A stretch of DNA of 64,000 bases from Rugalucina vietnamica (lineage: Eukaryota; Mollusca; Bivalvia; Lucinida; Lucinidae). Numbering within the stretch: position 1 is the first letter of the stretch; every line of letters starts with the position of its first letter. The translations under genes were made by a program, and so were the position numbers. The notes under the pieces were generated by a model. That model ran no database searches and had not been told where the DNA came from. It was given only the letters and a program-made list of their open reading frames with translations. Shown one piece after another: positions 32,541 to 43,939 of the stretch. The stretch covers positions 62,040,812 through 62,104,811 of the forward strand of contig OZ024870.1 of the NCBI GenBank assembly GCA_964017185.1, read 5' to 3'.

Positions 32541-32741
32541 GATTTTCACACTTTAATTGAGTACATTAATGAACAATCACCATGGATTAGCATTGCTGAT
32601 TACAGACACGAGTTTTCACACCTTGATAATCACCCTTAATAGTTATAATTAGATCACCAACAGCTGGTGCATCACTTAAAACTTTTCCCTTGCAATTGCC
32701 GATGACTTCATTACAGTAACTTCAAGTTTAGTTTAATTGTA

Positions 32742-32800
<59 letters not shown>

Positions 32801-32849
32801 CCTACCTACCTTTCTACCTACCTACCTTTCTACCTACCTACCTAGCTAC

Positions 32850-32896
<47 letters not shown>
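32742..32896 (+). repeat. (TCTA)n microsatellite with TACC-rich centre
   Basis: Uninterrupted TCTA/TATC at both sides of CCTACCTACCTTTCTACC. The ORF through it ([11 protein letters not shown]) is not a gene. Confidence 0.95.
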
Positions 32897-33344
32897 GGCC
32901 AAAAATGAAAATTTGTTTGTTTGCCCTCTCCCTTCCTACTCACCAAAAATGGGGCCCGACTCAAAAAATTTTATTGCCCTTTCACCAGATTTTTTTTAAA
33001 TGTTTCTGTCAGAAGATAAATTGTTTTCCCTAGAAAGTAATGTGTTTTCATTTAAACCAAGACCCTCCACACCAACTGGATATTTTGTTCTCATGCTCAA
33101 GCACTACAAAACATAAAATGCAACTGTAATTGTGGGTAGCTTTGACAAAATTGTAGCTAATTCCTTTGACCAAAAATAATGCATAAGGCCAAAAAAAAAT
33201 ATAAAAATGTTTCTCAGGCACCGCCGCATCTGTCTGAAACCCCCCGCATTACCCCTTTTTATCGTCTCAAAAAAAAAAAAAATAAATAAAATAGCGCATC
33301 TGTTACAAATCTTCGTTTTTGTCTTTGGCGATCAAGGAGATAAA

Positions 33345-33935
33345 GCCAAGCGCTTGCAAAGACACACTGGTAAACGTAAACGCACTGGCTAAGGCACGAA
33401 CGTATAGGCTAAGGCAATTTCAACGCTATGGCTAAGAAAGAAAATGGCGGATAGTGAAACACATTTGCAGGTTTGTTGTTGTTTTACAGTTTCATTTTCC
33501 GGTTATCAATGATGACGGCTACTGTTTGGGCGGCGCGGGACCCACAAATGAGTCACAAACTTACGTTTGATGGCCCGATGTCGCCAGCTGCAGCCAGTGA
33601 AAGTGTAACCTCGACAAAGTGGAGGCACTGAACCACGAAATCTCATGATTTTTCATGAAATACTGTTTTTCTCCGATATCGTACACTGTCTTGTAGTTTA
33701 TACATATGCAAATGATAAATCGGACGCCTTTGAGCACGATTCATGAAAAAAATCAAATTGAATGGCCCCCAGCGTGTGACAATACTTGAAGTTTCATTAC
33801 AACGCTGTTGGCTAAGGAACTGGAAACAACGTAGTGGCTAAGACCCCAGAATTTCTCGGGGAGAAAATGATATAATATGGTCGTAAGACTCGTAAGTGTC
33901 TGTCTCAAAGTAGGTTATGAGGTCTAAATTATAGT
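33345..33935 (+). repeat. Left arm of a 580-bp inverted duplication
   Basis: Landmarks ACACTGGTAAACGTAAACGC, GCACGAACGTATAGGCTAAG, CACAAATGAGTCACAAACTT and AGAAAATGATATAATATGGT reappear in reverse complement at 35365-35935. The arm is CpG richer than its surroundings and contains ATGGCGGATAGTGAAACACA at 33444 followed by a GT, which resembles a first coding exon. Confidence 0.85.
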
Positions 33936-34175
33936 TCAAACATGGTTTTTAGAGCTTTGTTAAACCGTTTGAATTTCGTTTTCCACATAAACCGGACTGC
34001 GCAGCGAGACAGAATATGGCTAGAAGCATGGCATTTTGTATTTAGAAAGGAGAGGGAATGTACTATTCGTAAAGCAAAAACAAAGGGGCTGATCAGCTTC
34101 GCGGTTACCGCGAGGCTGATCTTCGCCTTCGTTTTCGCATATGCATATTGATGGTTTTCTCACGACCTGGCTCAT
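33936..34175 (-). mobile_element. MITE family B copy, degraded
   Basis: GATCAGCTTCGCGGTTACCG / GAGGCTGATC centre, CGTTTTCGCATATGCATATT and GGTTTTCTCACG with GGCTCAT at the right end. Confidence 0.75.
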
Positions 34176-34300
34176 TATTATTATGTTGTATGCGTTATAA
34201 ATTTCAAAAATCATTTTCGCAGCCAAAATAAGCCAAAGAATTTGAATAAGTTGTTTAAAAAAATCGAAGCAACCTGGGCCATTTTAAACACAACATAACT

Positions 34301-34420
34301 ATGAACGGAGAAGCAGAAGCAGTACTCTTCACAATAGGTGATGGTAAAGTTACAGATCCCTCCATGTACCGTCAGAAAGAAGGAGTGTGCTTCCAAAGAA
34401 AGGGTAGTTCTTTAAGATAG
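34301..34420 (+). CDS. Short ORF, 39 aa, doubtful
   Basis: ATG at 34301 opens MNGEAEAVLFTIGDGKVTDP, then SMYRQKEGVCFQRK, and TAG at 34418. Composition looks protein-like and an alternative reading splices at ATAG|GTGATG. It lies between repeats with no partner exon seen. It could be a captured first exon or chance. I do not recognise it. Confidence 0.25.
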   Translation: MNGEAEAVLFTIGDGKVTDPSMYRQKEGVCFQRKGSSLR

Positions 34421-34479
34421 TATGTATTGTTGTCACATACTGAGTTTGCTTATCTGACTAGATGTGATGGATATGCACT

Positions 34480-34850
34480 GGCTGCTTCTTTTTCTATTAC
34501 ACGCATTTTGACATTAATGGTCATGTAAAATCGATTTAAGCCCGCCAGTGATTTTATATTACTGATTGTTCCAAGGCGATACTTCTGTGGTGGTTCTTTT
34601 TGTTTTATGTCTTGGTGTTGAATTTTTGTGCTGTTAATTAGCACCTTATGTGCGTTTTCAATATTTTTAGTTAAGTTTGAGTAGCTGAGTGGCCACCTAT
34701 TGGGAAAATGGCTGCCCATTCGGCTTACATTATGTTTCCTTATTGTAAATTTAGGTTTTTCCCACCTCGGTGTTTGGAGTGGGAACTACTTTCTGCTTGC
34801 GCCATTTCCTGATCGTTGCCTACTTTTACTTTTAATAATTACTATTCCCT
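34480..34850 (+). repeat. Retroelement 3' tail fragment (family R3)
   Basis: GGTCATGTAAAATCGATTTA, TATTACTGATTGTTCCAAGG, GAGTGGCCACCTATTGGG, CATTCGGCTTAC and GGAGTGGGAACTACTTTCTG: the most complete tail, extending past where the copy at 53622 is cut by the LTR element. Confidence 0.75.
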
Positions 34851-34952
34851 GCTCCCTCTGTACGCCAATAACGGTAAATCACTGCCACTGTTCGCGACGG
34901 ATTTTTTTTTATCGAGAGGGGAGGGGGCGACGGGAATTCCAGTGGGAATTAA

Positions 34953-35160
34953 ACAATTTTGAAAAAAAAGGTCTATTTCCCCAATCAGTGATCGCATTGT
35001 GATGTCCTAAATCCCCTCGTGGGTCATCAATCAAGTTCGCTGCATATTTTCATGTACAATTTTGAAAAAAGGGTCTATTTCCCCAATCAGTGATCGCATT
35101 GTGATGTCCTAAATCCCCTCGTGGGTCATCAATTTCGCTGCATATTTTCATGTACAATTT
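34953..35160 (+). repeat. Tandem duplication, unit about 103 bases
   Basis: GGTCTATTTCCCCAATCAGT to CATATTTTCATGTACAATTT occurs twice in direct succession, with only a few indels, so the duplication is recent. Confidence 0.9.
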
Positions 35161-35255
35161 CCTAGTAAAGCATCTAATTAACCATCCCTTTGTCATGGTA
35201 CTCTGTCTAATTCCGAGGGATTGGGATAAAATTGTTGTATAATTACACCCGTAAG

Positions 35256-35281
35256 CCCCCCCCCCCAACCCCCCCCCCCCC
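35256..35281. repeat. Poly-C tract interrupted by AA
   Basis: Eleven C, AA, thirteen C; the glycine-rich minus ORF through it is an artefact. Confidence 0.95.
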
Positions 35282-35364
35282 AAAGAAAAACATTGATATG
35301 TGCGTTAATACGACATATTTGTTTTTTAATTTCACTAATGAACCTCAAAACCATGTTGAAAAAT

Positions 35365-35935
35365 GATTTAGACCTCAAAACCTACTTTGAGAAAGACACT
35401 TACGAGTCTAACGACCATATTATATCATTTTCTCCCCGAGAAACTCTGGGGTCTTAGCCACTACGTTGTTTCAGGTTCCTTAGCCAATAGCGTTGTAATG
35501 AAACTTCAAGTATTGACACACGCTGGTGGCCCTTCAATTTCATTTTTTTCACGAATCGTGCTCAAAGGCGTCCGATTTGTCATTTGCATATGTATAAACT
35601 ACAAGACGGCGTACGATATCAGAGAAAAACAGAAATTCAGGAAACATCATGAGATTTCGTGGTTTAGTGTCTCCACTTTGTCTAGGTTACACTTTTACTG
35701 GCTGCAGCTGGCGACATCGGACCATCTTATGTAAGTTTGTGACTCATTTGTGGGTCCCGCGCCGCCAAGACAGTAGCCGTCATCATTGATAACAGAAAAA
35801 TGAAACTGTAAAACAACAACAAACCTGCAAATGTGTTTCACTATCCGCCATTTTCTTTCTTAGCCATAGCGTTGAAATTGCCTTAGCCTATACGTTCGTG
35901 CCTTAGCCAGTGCGTTTACGTTTACCAGTGTGAAA
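35365..35935 (-). repeat. Right arm of the 580-bp inverted duplication
   Basis: Reverse complement of 33345-33935 with scattered substitutions and small indels. The ATGGCGGAT start is preserved on the minus strand at 35851. The arms are separated by 1.4 kb. Confidence 0.85.
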
Positions 35936-36079
35936 GAGGCATGGAAAGCGTCTTCATGATTTTGGGTTAATACAAAACATTTTTTTTTTTTTTTGGACGG
36001 AAACATTTTTACTTTCGGATTCAAGCCGTTTCTTCCCAAGGTTGTTTCGGTCCAGTTTGTTTGAAGAAAAAAAAACACT

Positions 36080-36225
36080 AGTATGGTGGAATGGGTGTAC
36101 CCTTAGAGGGTAGGGTAGGGAGGAATCCTTGTACAGGAGGATGGTTCACTAATAGGGTGGGTGTATCCTAGGAGCTAAGGTAGTGTGGAACCCTGGTAAG
36201 TTAGGGTAGTACAAGGCGCCGTTTT
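36080..36225 (+). repeat. CCCTAGTAGGGT-type minisatellite, part 1
   Basis: Irregular repeats of GGGTAGGGTAGGGAGGAATC, AATAGGGTGGGTGTA and CTTAGAGGGTAGGG. A related block is at 37245-37400. Confidence 0.6.
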
Positions 36226-37244
36226 ACCCTAATATATTCCTGTATTGTATTGCAGTTAAGGCGTTTATGTGCGGATGAATTCACTGTTAAAAAGATCGTT
36301 TGCAGGGAATTCGCCAAGGTTCAATTTTCTTACAGTTTCTCTTTATGGTAAAAAAAAATTAAAGCCGTTGTCAGGCGTTTGCCAAGGAGCGATTTTCTTA
36401 CAGTTTCTCTTTATTGTACATTGAGAACAATTAATGTTAATTATCTTTTGCATATTTAAAACTGACAGAACAGGTTTTCTAATAGAAAGCATAATGTGTT
36501 TACGAACCGTGTCGGCTGCGTGTATATTCACGAGTGATAATTGCCATTTCAGTAATTTTTAGACGGACACAATCCACCGCTCGCGAAGCGTGGATGACAC
36601 ATTGTTTTCTTAAGATTAGCCATAAATGTTGTGAAAATAAGCCAAAAGCACTAGGGGATTATCGATAGACCATAACGAGACGGTAAACACAGACTGCTGT
36701 AGGCTATTTGTGACAACTGTTACGCAACGTTGCTCACTTTCGACGGCGACACAAACCATAGATTTTTTTAAGCATTGGGACACCTATATCTTGTATAATT
36801 CTATCCGATCAGAAAATGCATTTGTGCTTTCTCGATTAAGAACGGCGAATTAAAATAATTGTAAATAAGGAATCTTGACACTTGTCCGCGTTAAATATCC
36901 GGGTGCCCCAATAAGTTAAAGGCGGAACAGCAACATTAGCGTGGTGTTATGGACGGTGTTATTTTCACATTAAATCGTTGTAGATCGTTTTTAATTGATT
37001 AAAATATTGAAACAAGCAAAATTTCACTTTTGTTTATTCCATTTTACAAGGACTCCGGGATAAACCGCCAATTTGCTCGATTAAGCAAATTAACACGCCG
37101 TATAGGAGCTTTTCCCCACCCACAAAAACTACATGAACTTTGATCAGCCTGGTCCGACTCAGTAGATTTGCATTACGCGCTTCACCTATAACGCGCATGC
37201 GACTTGTGGACCCCGACCAGCACCTTATAACGGGTCTGAAGTGT
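36226..37244 (+). repeat. Family T interior, paralogous to 14620-15070
   Basis: ATTCGCCAAG, TTTTCTTACAGTTTCTCTTT (twice, as a local duplication), CACGAGTGATAATTGCCATT, GACACAATCCACCGCTCGCG. The rest of the stretch to 37244 has no gene that I can support. Confidence 0.6.
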
Positions 37245-37400
37245 ACACTAGTAGGGTGGGATGCGTGTACCATGAGAGGGTAGGGTATGGAGGAACCCTA
37301 GTAGGGCATGATGGTTCACTAGTAGTAGGAGTACCCTAGGAGATAACGATAGGGGAAACCCTAGTAGGGTATGGTGGTACACTAGTAGAGTGGGTGGCAA
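37245..37400 (+). repeat. CCCTAGTAGGGT-type minisatellite, part 2
   Basis: GGAACCCTAGTAGGGCATGA, GGTTCACTAGTAGTAGG, GAAACCCTAGTAGGGTATGG: units of about 50 bases related to 36080-36225. Confidence 0.65.
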
Positions 37401-37445
37401 TCGCTGAAAGGTGAATTGAGGATCTGTCAACAGGACAACAATAGG

Positions 37446-37765
37446 AAGCGAGATAGCCGAGTGGTTAGCGCACTGGCTTCTTGTGCTAGAGGTCCCGGGT
37501 TCGATCCCCGCCGGCGGCGAGGAAAATTTGTTGGTCCGAACTTGCTTCCCTTCGTGTCATTTGCAGGAATGACATGATACAGTGCGCCGTCCTTCGGATC
37601 GGGACGTTAACTGGAGGCCCCCTGTGCAGGGACAGTCATCCCCTGTGCAGGTTAAAGATCCCTACACAGGTTCTATCCTCATGCATGTAGGCTCATCCTG
37701 CAAACTCACCGGAGTGTACAATGTACACCTCCCAAGAATAATCAGAAATTGATTGATGGGAGTAA
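37446..37765 (+). mobile_element. tRNA-derived SINE with intact pol III boxes
   Basis: A box TAGCCGAGTGG (37454-37464) and B box GGTTCGATCCC (37498-37508) both fit consensus. The acceptor ends do not pair, and a SINE body follows: CGTCCTTCGGATCGGGACGT, GTTAAAGATCCC, CTCACCGGAGTGTACAATG, ending AATTGATTGATGGG. It is therefore a SINE, not a tRNA gene. The promoter boxes could still be active. Confidence 0.8.
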
Positions 37766-38213
37766 CAGGAAAACAAAACAAAAACAAAACAATTCTGTAA
37801 TACTCCATTGTTGGTGGTGTTCTCATGGACCTGAATTGTTATTAGCTGTAAAAGTCATGGAATAAATGATATAAGGTCGAAACCGCCTGAAAGATGTATC
37901 CAGCAAAGTTCGAAACGTCTACGAAACAATTTCGTTTCGCTCAAAAAACAATAACAAGTTTTGATAAGTTTAACCTCGTTTTCGGACTTACTTTCACTTT
38001 CCACCTACGTGAATGGAGAGCTCACGAAACTCATAATTTTTACTTGTTTAATGGAATTGTCAGACAAAAGTAAGTAAATTATGATGTTTTGTATGTTGTA
38101 TTCAAATTAGCAATAGCAATATTTCTGGCTTATTCTGCGTAGAAGTTGAGATTGATTTGAAATTGAGCGTTCGCCCGATCGCAAATTAGTATTGTCTTGC
38201 CTTGTATCGTAAT
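37766..38213. other. No gene seen
   Basis: Non-coding interior of the long family T element. It contains GTCTACGAAACAATTTCGTT, a small inverted repeat, and nothing else that I can name. Confidence 0.45.
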
Positions 38214-38298
38214 GTTCCCCCGTCGATTTATCGATGCACCTCGTTTTAACCCCGAGAAAGGGTATTACCACCACCAAAGTGACCAGACCCCAATGATA

Positions 38299-40977
38299 TT
38301 CCTCATATGCCGATCACTGAATTGGAAAACGGCTCCGAATCAGTTTGGGTAAAGGTATTTGCGAACAAAACTTCCCATTTTGTGGCAAGTTGGTATCGAC
38401 CTCCAGATGGTAAGATGGAGGAACTTGAGTTATTCAAAGACCAACTTGAAAAGGTGAAAACTTTACATAAAGGAAACAAACCCCCCTCGGTCCATGTCAT
38501 GGGTGATTTCAACTTCAGAGATATTGTTTGGCCAGATAGACTCAACAAACTAGGTTTTTCATTGAGCGTGTCTGAAGGTGCAAAGTTGGTAGAACTTATA
38601 AGTGACCACGAATTGGAACAGGTAGTGCACTTCCCCACAAGAGGACAAAACACATTAGATTTGATTATCACTTCACTTCCCGAACAATTTGTTGATATTC
38701 ATTCCCCGGACAGGCTTAGTGATCATGACATTGTCTCTGGAACTTTGAAAATAGTTATTCCCCCCATCAAGAAACCTAAGAGAAAGGTGTATAAATATCA
38801 GAAAGGTGATTATGAATCTATGAAAGGTGATGCCCTTAAATTTGCAAAGGAGAAATATTTCAACGGTTACTCTGGCACACGGTCGGTTCAAGAAAACTTT
38901 AATTTGATCACATCTTTTATCCAGGAATCAGTGGATAAACATATCCCATCAAAGACTAGTCGCTCAGTTTCCTCAGTCCCATGGTTAACTCCTGAAATAA
39001 GAAGAAAGATTCGTAGAAAAAATGCAACTCACGCTAAAGCGAAGAAAACTGGGAATGCAAAATTTAGAACGAAATTTGAAACTTTGAGAAGAGAAATCAA
39101 AGCAGATATCAGAAAACAGCATGAGTTGTATGTAAATAACTTGGTTGGTGATGTTAAGGCTAATCCAAGAGATTTTTATCGGTACATAAATAGTCAGAAA
39201 AAAGATGTTCAAGGTATCCCCCCTTTGAAAAAGCGAAATGGAAGTGGTCTTGCTGAATCAGATTTTGAAAAGGCTGGTGAATTCAATGGTCAGTTTACGG
39301 ATGTGTTCACCAAAACTGAACATAGCCAGGTCCCTCTTCTGAATAGAAAAGCCCCGTTTATGGAAGACATAGTGGTATCCAAAGAAGGTGTCACAAAACT
39401 TCTGAAAGGTTTGAACCCGTCGAAAGCTTTAGGTCCTGATGAGCTTCATCCCAGAGTCCTTAAGGAATTGGCATCTGAGCTAGGTCCTGTTTTTGCACAT
39501 CTTTTTCAACAGTCAATAGACTCGGGTGAAATCCCCAAAGAATGGTCCTTAGCAAACATTTGTCCCCTGTTCAAAAAGGCTGACAGGTCTCTTGCTTGCA
39601 ACTATCGTCCAGTTTCCTTGACCTGCGTACCCTGCAAACTTCTGGAACATATAGTGTGTTCTAATATCATGTCCCATTTGGATCATCATAAACTTTTGTC
39701 AGACAGGCAACATGCATTCAGGAAATCCCACAGTTGTGAAACCCAGTTAGCTACAGTGATTGATGACTGGGCAAAAATCTTAGACAATCAAGGTCAGGTT
39801 GACACATTTATCTTGGATTTCGAAAAAGCTTTTGACACTCCTCCGCATGAACTCCTTAAAAGCAAATTGTTCAGTTATGGAATTGGTGGGAAGACAATTA
39901 AATGGATTGATGCCTTCCTTTGCTATAGACAACAAAGAGTTGTGGTTAATGGCGTTAAATCAGACTGGGCTCCTGTTGTATCTGGTGTCCCACAGGGCAC
40001 CGTTCTTGGCCCCTTGTTGTTTTCGTTGCATATAAATGATATCACCTCAGATATTGAATCGGAAATCAGACTCTTTGCTGATGATTGTGTTTGTTATCGT
40101 GAAATTAAGAATGTGGAGGATACAGTGAAACTTCAGAAGGATATTGATCGATTAGGAAGTTGGGCCAGGAAATGGGGTATGAGATTTCAACCTGTCAAGT
40201 GCAACATGATGCAGCTGACAAATAAACGTACTAGTAAAATTCAGGCTTCTTACAAGCTTGAGGGTACTGTGCTGGAAAATGTTGAGAGTATCAAATATCT
40301 TGGTGTAACAATAACTAAGGATTTAAAATGGAATACTCACATCAGCAATGTGTGTACCAAAGCCAATAGGACCCTTGGTTTTTGAGACGAAATCTGTTTT
40401 CTTGCCCCCAAGATGTGAGAGAAGCTGCCTATAAAGGTCTGGTGAGACCTATTCTTGAATATGGTAGCTCAGTTTGGGACCCTCATTATGAAGGTTTGAT
40501 AGATGATTTGGAGAAGGTGCAAAAGCGTGCGGCTAGGTTTGTAACTAGGAACTATACATATGAAAAAGGTAGTATGACTGGCATCCTTAAAAAACTAAAA
40601 TGGGAATCCCTGCAGAAAAGAAGGAAGGATAATAGAATTATATTACTTTACAAAGGTCTAAAAGGGAGAGCAAAAATACCCACGGATGACCTTATCCCCA
40701 AAAATAGGCGTTGTAGGAATCAACACTCCTTGGCATTTCAGATACCTTCAGCAAGTACAAATGCCTATTTACACAGTTTCTTCCCCCAGACCATTAGAGA
40801 TTGGAATGAACTCCCTGATTCTCTGATCTCCTCTGCTGAATTGTCAGATGATTGTGTGTCTAAATTTACTTCTCTTGTGAGAGCTCGGGACTAATCCCCT
40901 CCGGTCAAGCCCCATCCCCCCCTGGTGTAGTATTGTCAGTTTGACGTTTCACCAGTAAGCTATTCTGATTCTGATTC
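38299..40977 (+). mobile_element. 5'-truncated Jockey-superfamily (CR1/L2-like) LINE
   Basis: The element begins inside the endonuclease domain and ends in a TTCTGA microsatellite tail (40960-40977). TGATA is present at 38294-38298 and 40978-40982. The uninterrupted paralogue at 15296-15645 (AATGATAGAAC) confirms both edges. The direct flank repeat and near-intact ORF indicate a recent insertion. Confidence 0.88.
38307..40894 (+). pseudogene. LINE endonuclease (partial) and reverse transcriptase, one frameshift
   Basis: 38307-40385 is open for 692 codons: endonuclease C-half (HVMGDFNFRDIVWP, LDLIITS, LSDHDIV), then the RT with YRPVSLTCVPCKLLEHIV, DFEKAFDTPPH, SGVPQGTVLGP and FADDCV (the YxDD box reads FADD, an accepted variant in LINEs). 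A frameshift in the T run at 40379-40384 ends it at TGA. The next frame (40382-40894) continues the thumb/C-terminal region (VRPILEYGSSVWDPH, WNELPDSLISS) to TAA. A one-base loss in the T run explains this. The N-terminal endonuclease is missing through 5' truncation, so the copy is dead. Confidence 0.9.
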
Positions 40978-41230
40978 TGATAGAACTACACTGTCTGCCA
41001 CCAACCATCACCTTGACATATTTACTGTATTCCTATCACTGAGGTTGTTGTTTTTGGAGAAGAGAAGCCAGTCAAATGCTGAGCACCAAGTAAGGTAGCC
41101 ACTGATACCATTTTTAAAGTCTTTGGTATGACCCAGCTGGTATTGAACGCACAAACTCCCACTTCCAAAGCCAACGCTGTAACCATTATGCCAGATGAGA
41201 GTCTGGTATTTCGACAGGAACATCATAATA
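40978..41230 (+). repeat. Right half of the repeat block split by the LINE
   Basis: TAGAACTACACTGTCTGCCA, GGAGAAGAGAAGCCAGT and TACCATTTTTAAAGTCTTTG match 15405-15645. Confidence 0.75.
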
Positions 41231-41239
41231 GAAAATACA

Positions 41240-41400
41240 ACCCACAGGTAAAGCTATGTTGTACAGTGGTATACATATATTTTTGTATTTTTGCTTTAAG
41301 ACAGATTATGGGTGATGCAGCTCTAGTGCATACCCACAATCTATTTTTTTGAGCAAAATTAGAAAAATATCAGTTTTTTTCACGCATGTTTTCCCGGTTG
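41240..41400 (+). mobile_element. MITE family A, strongly decayed
   Basis: GTGGTATACATATATTTTTG, GACAGATTATGGGTGATGCA, ACCCACAATCTATTTTTTTG and AGCAAAATTAGAAAAATATC. Confidence 0.55.
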
Positions 41401-41436
41401 CCATAAAAAAAAAGTGGCCTCATCTGTTTTTTGGTG

Positions 41437-41467
<31 letters not shown>

Positions 41468-41647
41468 CCTGCCTCATCTGTTTTTTCCAAAAAGTGCCTG
41501 AGAAACAATTGTATTTTTTTTTTGGCCTAATGGATACAGTAGTTCAAAAAAAAAAAAAAAACAAAAAAAAAAACTACCTACCTACCTACCTAACTTTTCT
41601 AGTCTAGGGTAGGTATAGGGCAAACAGAAATGATTTTAAATGTGGCC

Positions 41648-41703
<56 letters not shown>

Positions 41704-41730
41704 GATATCTATCTATCTATCTATCTATGA

Positions 41731-41785
<55 letters not shown>

Positions 41786-41786
41786 G

Positions 41787-41843
<57 letters not shown>
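41648..41843 (+). repeat. (TCTA)n microsatellite
   Basis: TCTA units interrupted twice by GATATC and once by GTC. Open frames through it are artefacts. Together with 32742-32896 it lies just outside the two ends of the long family T element. Confidence 0.95.
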
Positions 41844-41849
41844 GCCATC

Positions 41850-42805
41850 CATCAACCCTACCATTCCTTTGTATCTCCAGTATTAATCAATTTATTCATT
41901 AAATGTTAATGGGAACTTTTTTCATACATGTGATATCTCCCGATCTCGGTGTATTTTAGGGATTTCAAGGGCCCACTCCCAACGGTCTCCCGATCTGCCG
42001 AAGTCCCCTAATTGAACTGTTTGCAGTTGTTTTTTTTATCCAACAGTCCAATTTTTAACTTATAGGATGGTAAATAAGGTATTTGACTTGAAGACGCTGC
42101 ATGATATCTTGACCCAGATTATGTGTATATTACATGTGGCTATTTTTGGATGTGTCATAACGTGTGCATAATTGGATTATCAATACTTGATGTTTTTACA
42201 AGAGGGATTAAATCTGATTAATTGGTTTAACAAGTCTGGTGTCAGCTATTTAATTGCTCATCAACATGTGCGTTCAAGTGTAATGAAAATAGACCCTGTA
42301 TTAAAATGATTGTAATCAATAACGGAATGACCAAAAACTATCAAGGAGTGTGTACCGCAGTGAGTCCAAAGAAAATCCCATTGTAGTACTGATATTGGAT
42401 GTTTGTATGTACAAGTTTTAATTTGTTATAATAATATGGTATGAATTTACAAGCTATTCATTTCTATTCTTCATTCTTCGGCTTCAAAATCATCTACAAA
42501 AAAAAAAGAATAAGCTTGATCAGCCTCATTGACGATGTTATATCGGTCATGACCACAAGAAAATAAACCTCCCGATATGAGAGCAAATATTACGATTTCA
42601 AACTGGAAATCTCCCGACCGTGGAAAATATCACATGTATGACTTTTTTTTCCGCGACACTAAGAATATGTGAGACTGGAACTGTGACCACAATACTTTCA
42701 AAACATCCCACATGCATACATCATGTTTATGTCCACGAAAATACATGTACTGAAAGAAGATCAATTTATCTGGAGTTATTACTTAATATTACTTCCATGT
42801 ACTTT
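41850..42805. other. No gene seen
   Basis: A/T rich. Two places carry CTCCCGAT[CA]T-like segments (41936, 42570), hinting at an old repeat. No supported ORF. Confidence 0.45.
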
Positions 42806-42807
42806 GG

Positions 42808-42960
42808 CCGAAACAACTCAGGGCTGAATCTACTCATCTAGAAAATTGGCCGAAACGATCCACCTATCAAGGCTGTACCCACCCCCAAAATTTGCCGAGA
42901 TGGCCCAGGCCAAATCCACTCGGGCCGAAACGACCCGGGGCCGAAACGATCCGGATTCGC
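42808..42960 (-). repeat. GGCCGAAACGAYCC minisatellite
   Basis: GGCCGAAACAACTCAGGGCT, GGCCGAAACGATCC, GGGCCGAAACGACCCGG, GGGCCGAAACGATCCGG: the reverse complement of the array at 32410-32540. Confidence 0.78.
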
Positions 42961-43595
42961 AGCTGAAGTTGGGATTTGTTTTGAAAAGCTAATACTTGTC
43001 AAGTGCTTCAACGTTATAAAACATGGAAAATTCTGGGCTTATATCTTGTGGCATAATTTGAATACTCGTTTATAGCTGTCGACAGGTAGATTTCTAAGGA
43101 ATATGGTTTAAAATTAAGGTCAACCCCAATGTTTACACCGGAAGTATGATTTTTTGTAGACGGGTTCTTGCATTTTGTAACTGGTCGACTCACACCTATG
43201 TCGATTATGTCATGGGTCGCACTTGATATAGCCAATCCGATTGATCCGATCGACCTGAGCATCAAGTAGTCGCAATGGAGCGCGACGAAGCGCTCCGCCG
43301 TCCAAGGTGGTGTGGTCGGAGCAAGTCACGTGACCTGCTCTAAAAAACATGGCTTCAGCAATGTTTCAATGATCTTCAATGCGAGGAGTGCAAAATTTAT
43401 TTCTTCAGCATGGATGTGTTTGTGAGACATCCATGCGTATTGCAGGGTAATAAACCGTAAATCAAAATCATTTAAAGCAACAATTTGACTTTTTTCTTTA
43501 TTGTTTTTCCTCACTTGTTTAGTGAGACCAAAAAAAAAAAATAATAAGAATGTTTCCGGTAACACATGCCAGAAAAAAAATGGGTCGATAGGTCT

Positions 43596-43598
<3 letters not shown>
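42961..43598. other. No gene seen; small hairpin
   Basis: AGCGCGACGAAGCGCT (43280-43295) is a short perfect-arm hairpin. Otherwise there is no recognisable element or gene. Confidence 0.45.
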
Positions 43599-43636
<38 letters not shown>

Positions 43637-43881
43637 AAGCCTTACCATGTAAAATATCTGAACATAGATATACAGTTTAAAATTAAACTGTTTTCTCTAC
43701 CAGTGCACATGCACAGCTTCTTAGTTAAAACTTCAATTCAACATTTTTTATTCTTTTGCCGGTCCGTTACTTGAAAAACACAATCTTTTTTCGATTTTCG
43801 AGTTTTTATTTTCGGAAAACAGGAAAAAAATATTAGAGTCGGGGAGTTTTTGACAGGGTCGGTCGGGTTACTGGAAACATT

Positions 43882-43938
<57 letters not shown>
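43599..43938. repeat. Two long poly-T tracts
   Basis: T33 at 43599-43631 and T55 at 43884-43938. The lysine-rich minus ORFs are their translation. These may be poly(A) tails of minus-strand retro-insertions or slippage products. Confidence 0.9.

Positions 43939-43939
<1 letters not shown>

Larger units (their letters stand above)
32905..41640. mobile_element. Family T, long member, with long imperfect terminal inverted repeats
   Basis: Left: TTTGTTTGTTTGCCCTCTCC (32912 on) and GGCCAAAAAAAAATAT, TGTTTCTCAGGCACCGCCGC (33187-33226). Right, read on the other strand: CATTTCTGTTTGCCCTA (near 41630), TAGGCCAAAAAAAAAATAC and TTGTTTCTCAGGCAC (41528-41490). The interior shares blocks with 14047-16292 and has taken in a SINE, a LINE, MITEs and an inverted duplication. 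No transposase is evident. Confidence 0.6.

Noticed and set aside
32737..33033. ORF rich in YLSI repeats (also 41630-41909)
   Set aside because: Translation of a TCTA microsatellite.
35050..35378. Glycine-rich minus-strand ORFs
   Set aside because: They read through the poly-C tract and a tandem duplication.
37446..37520. Possible tRNA gene with perfect A and B boxes
   Set aside because: The seven 5' bases (GCGAGAT) have no complementary 3' partner, and the sequence continues into a SINE body.
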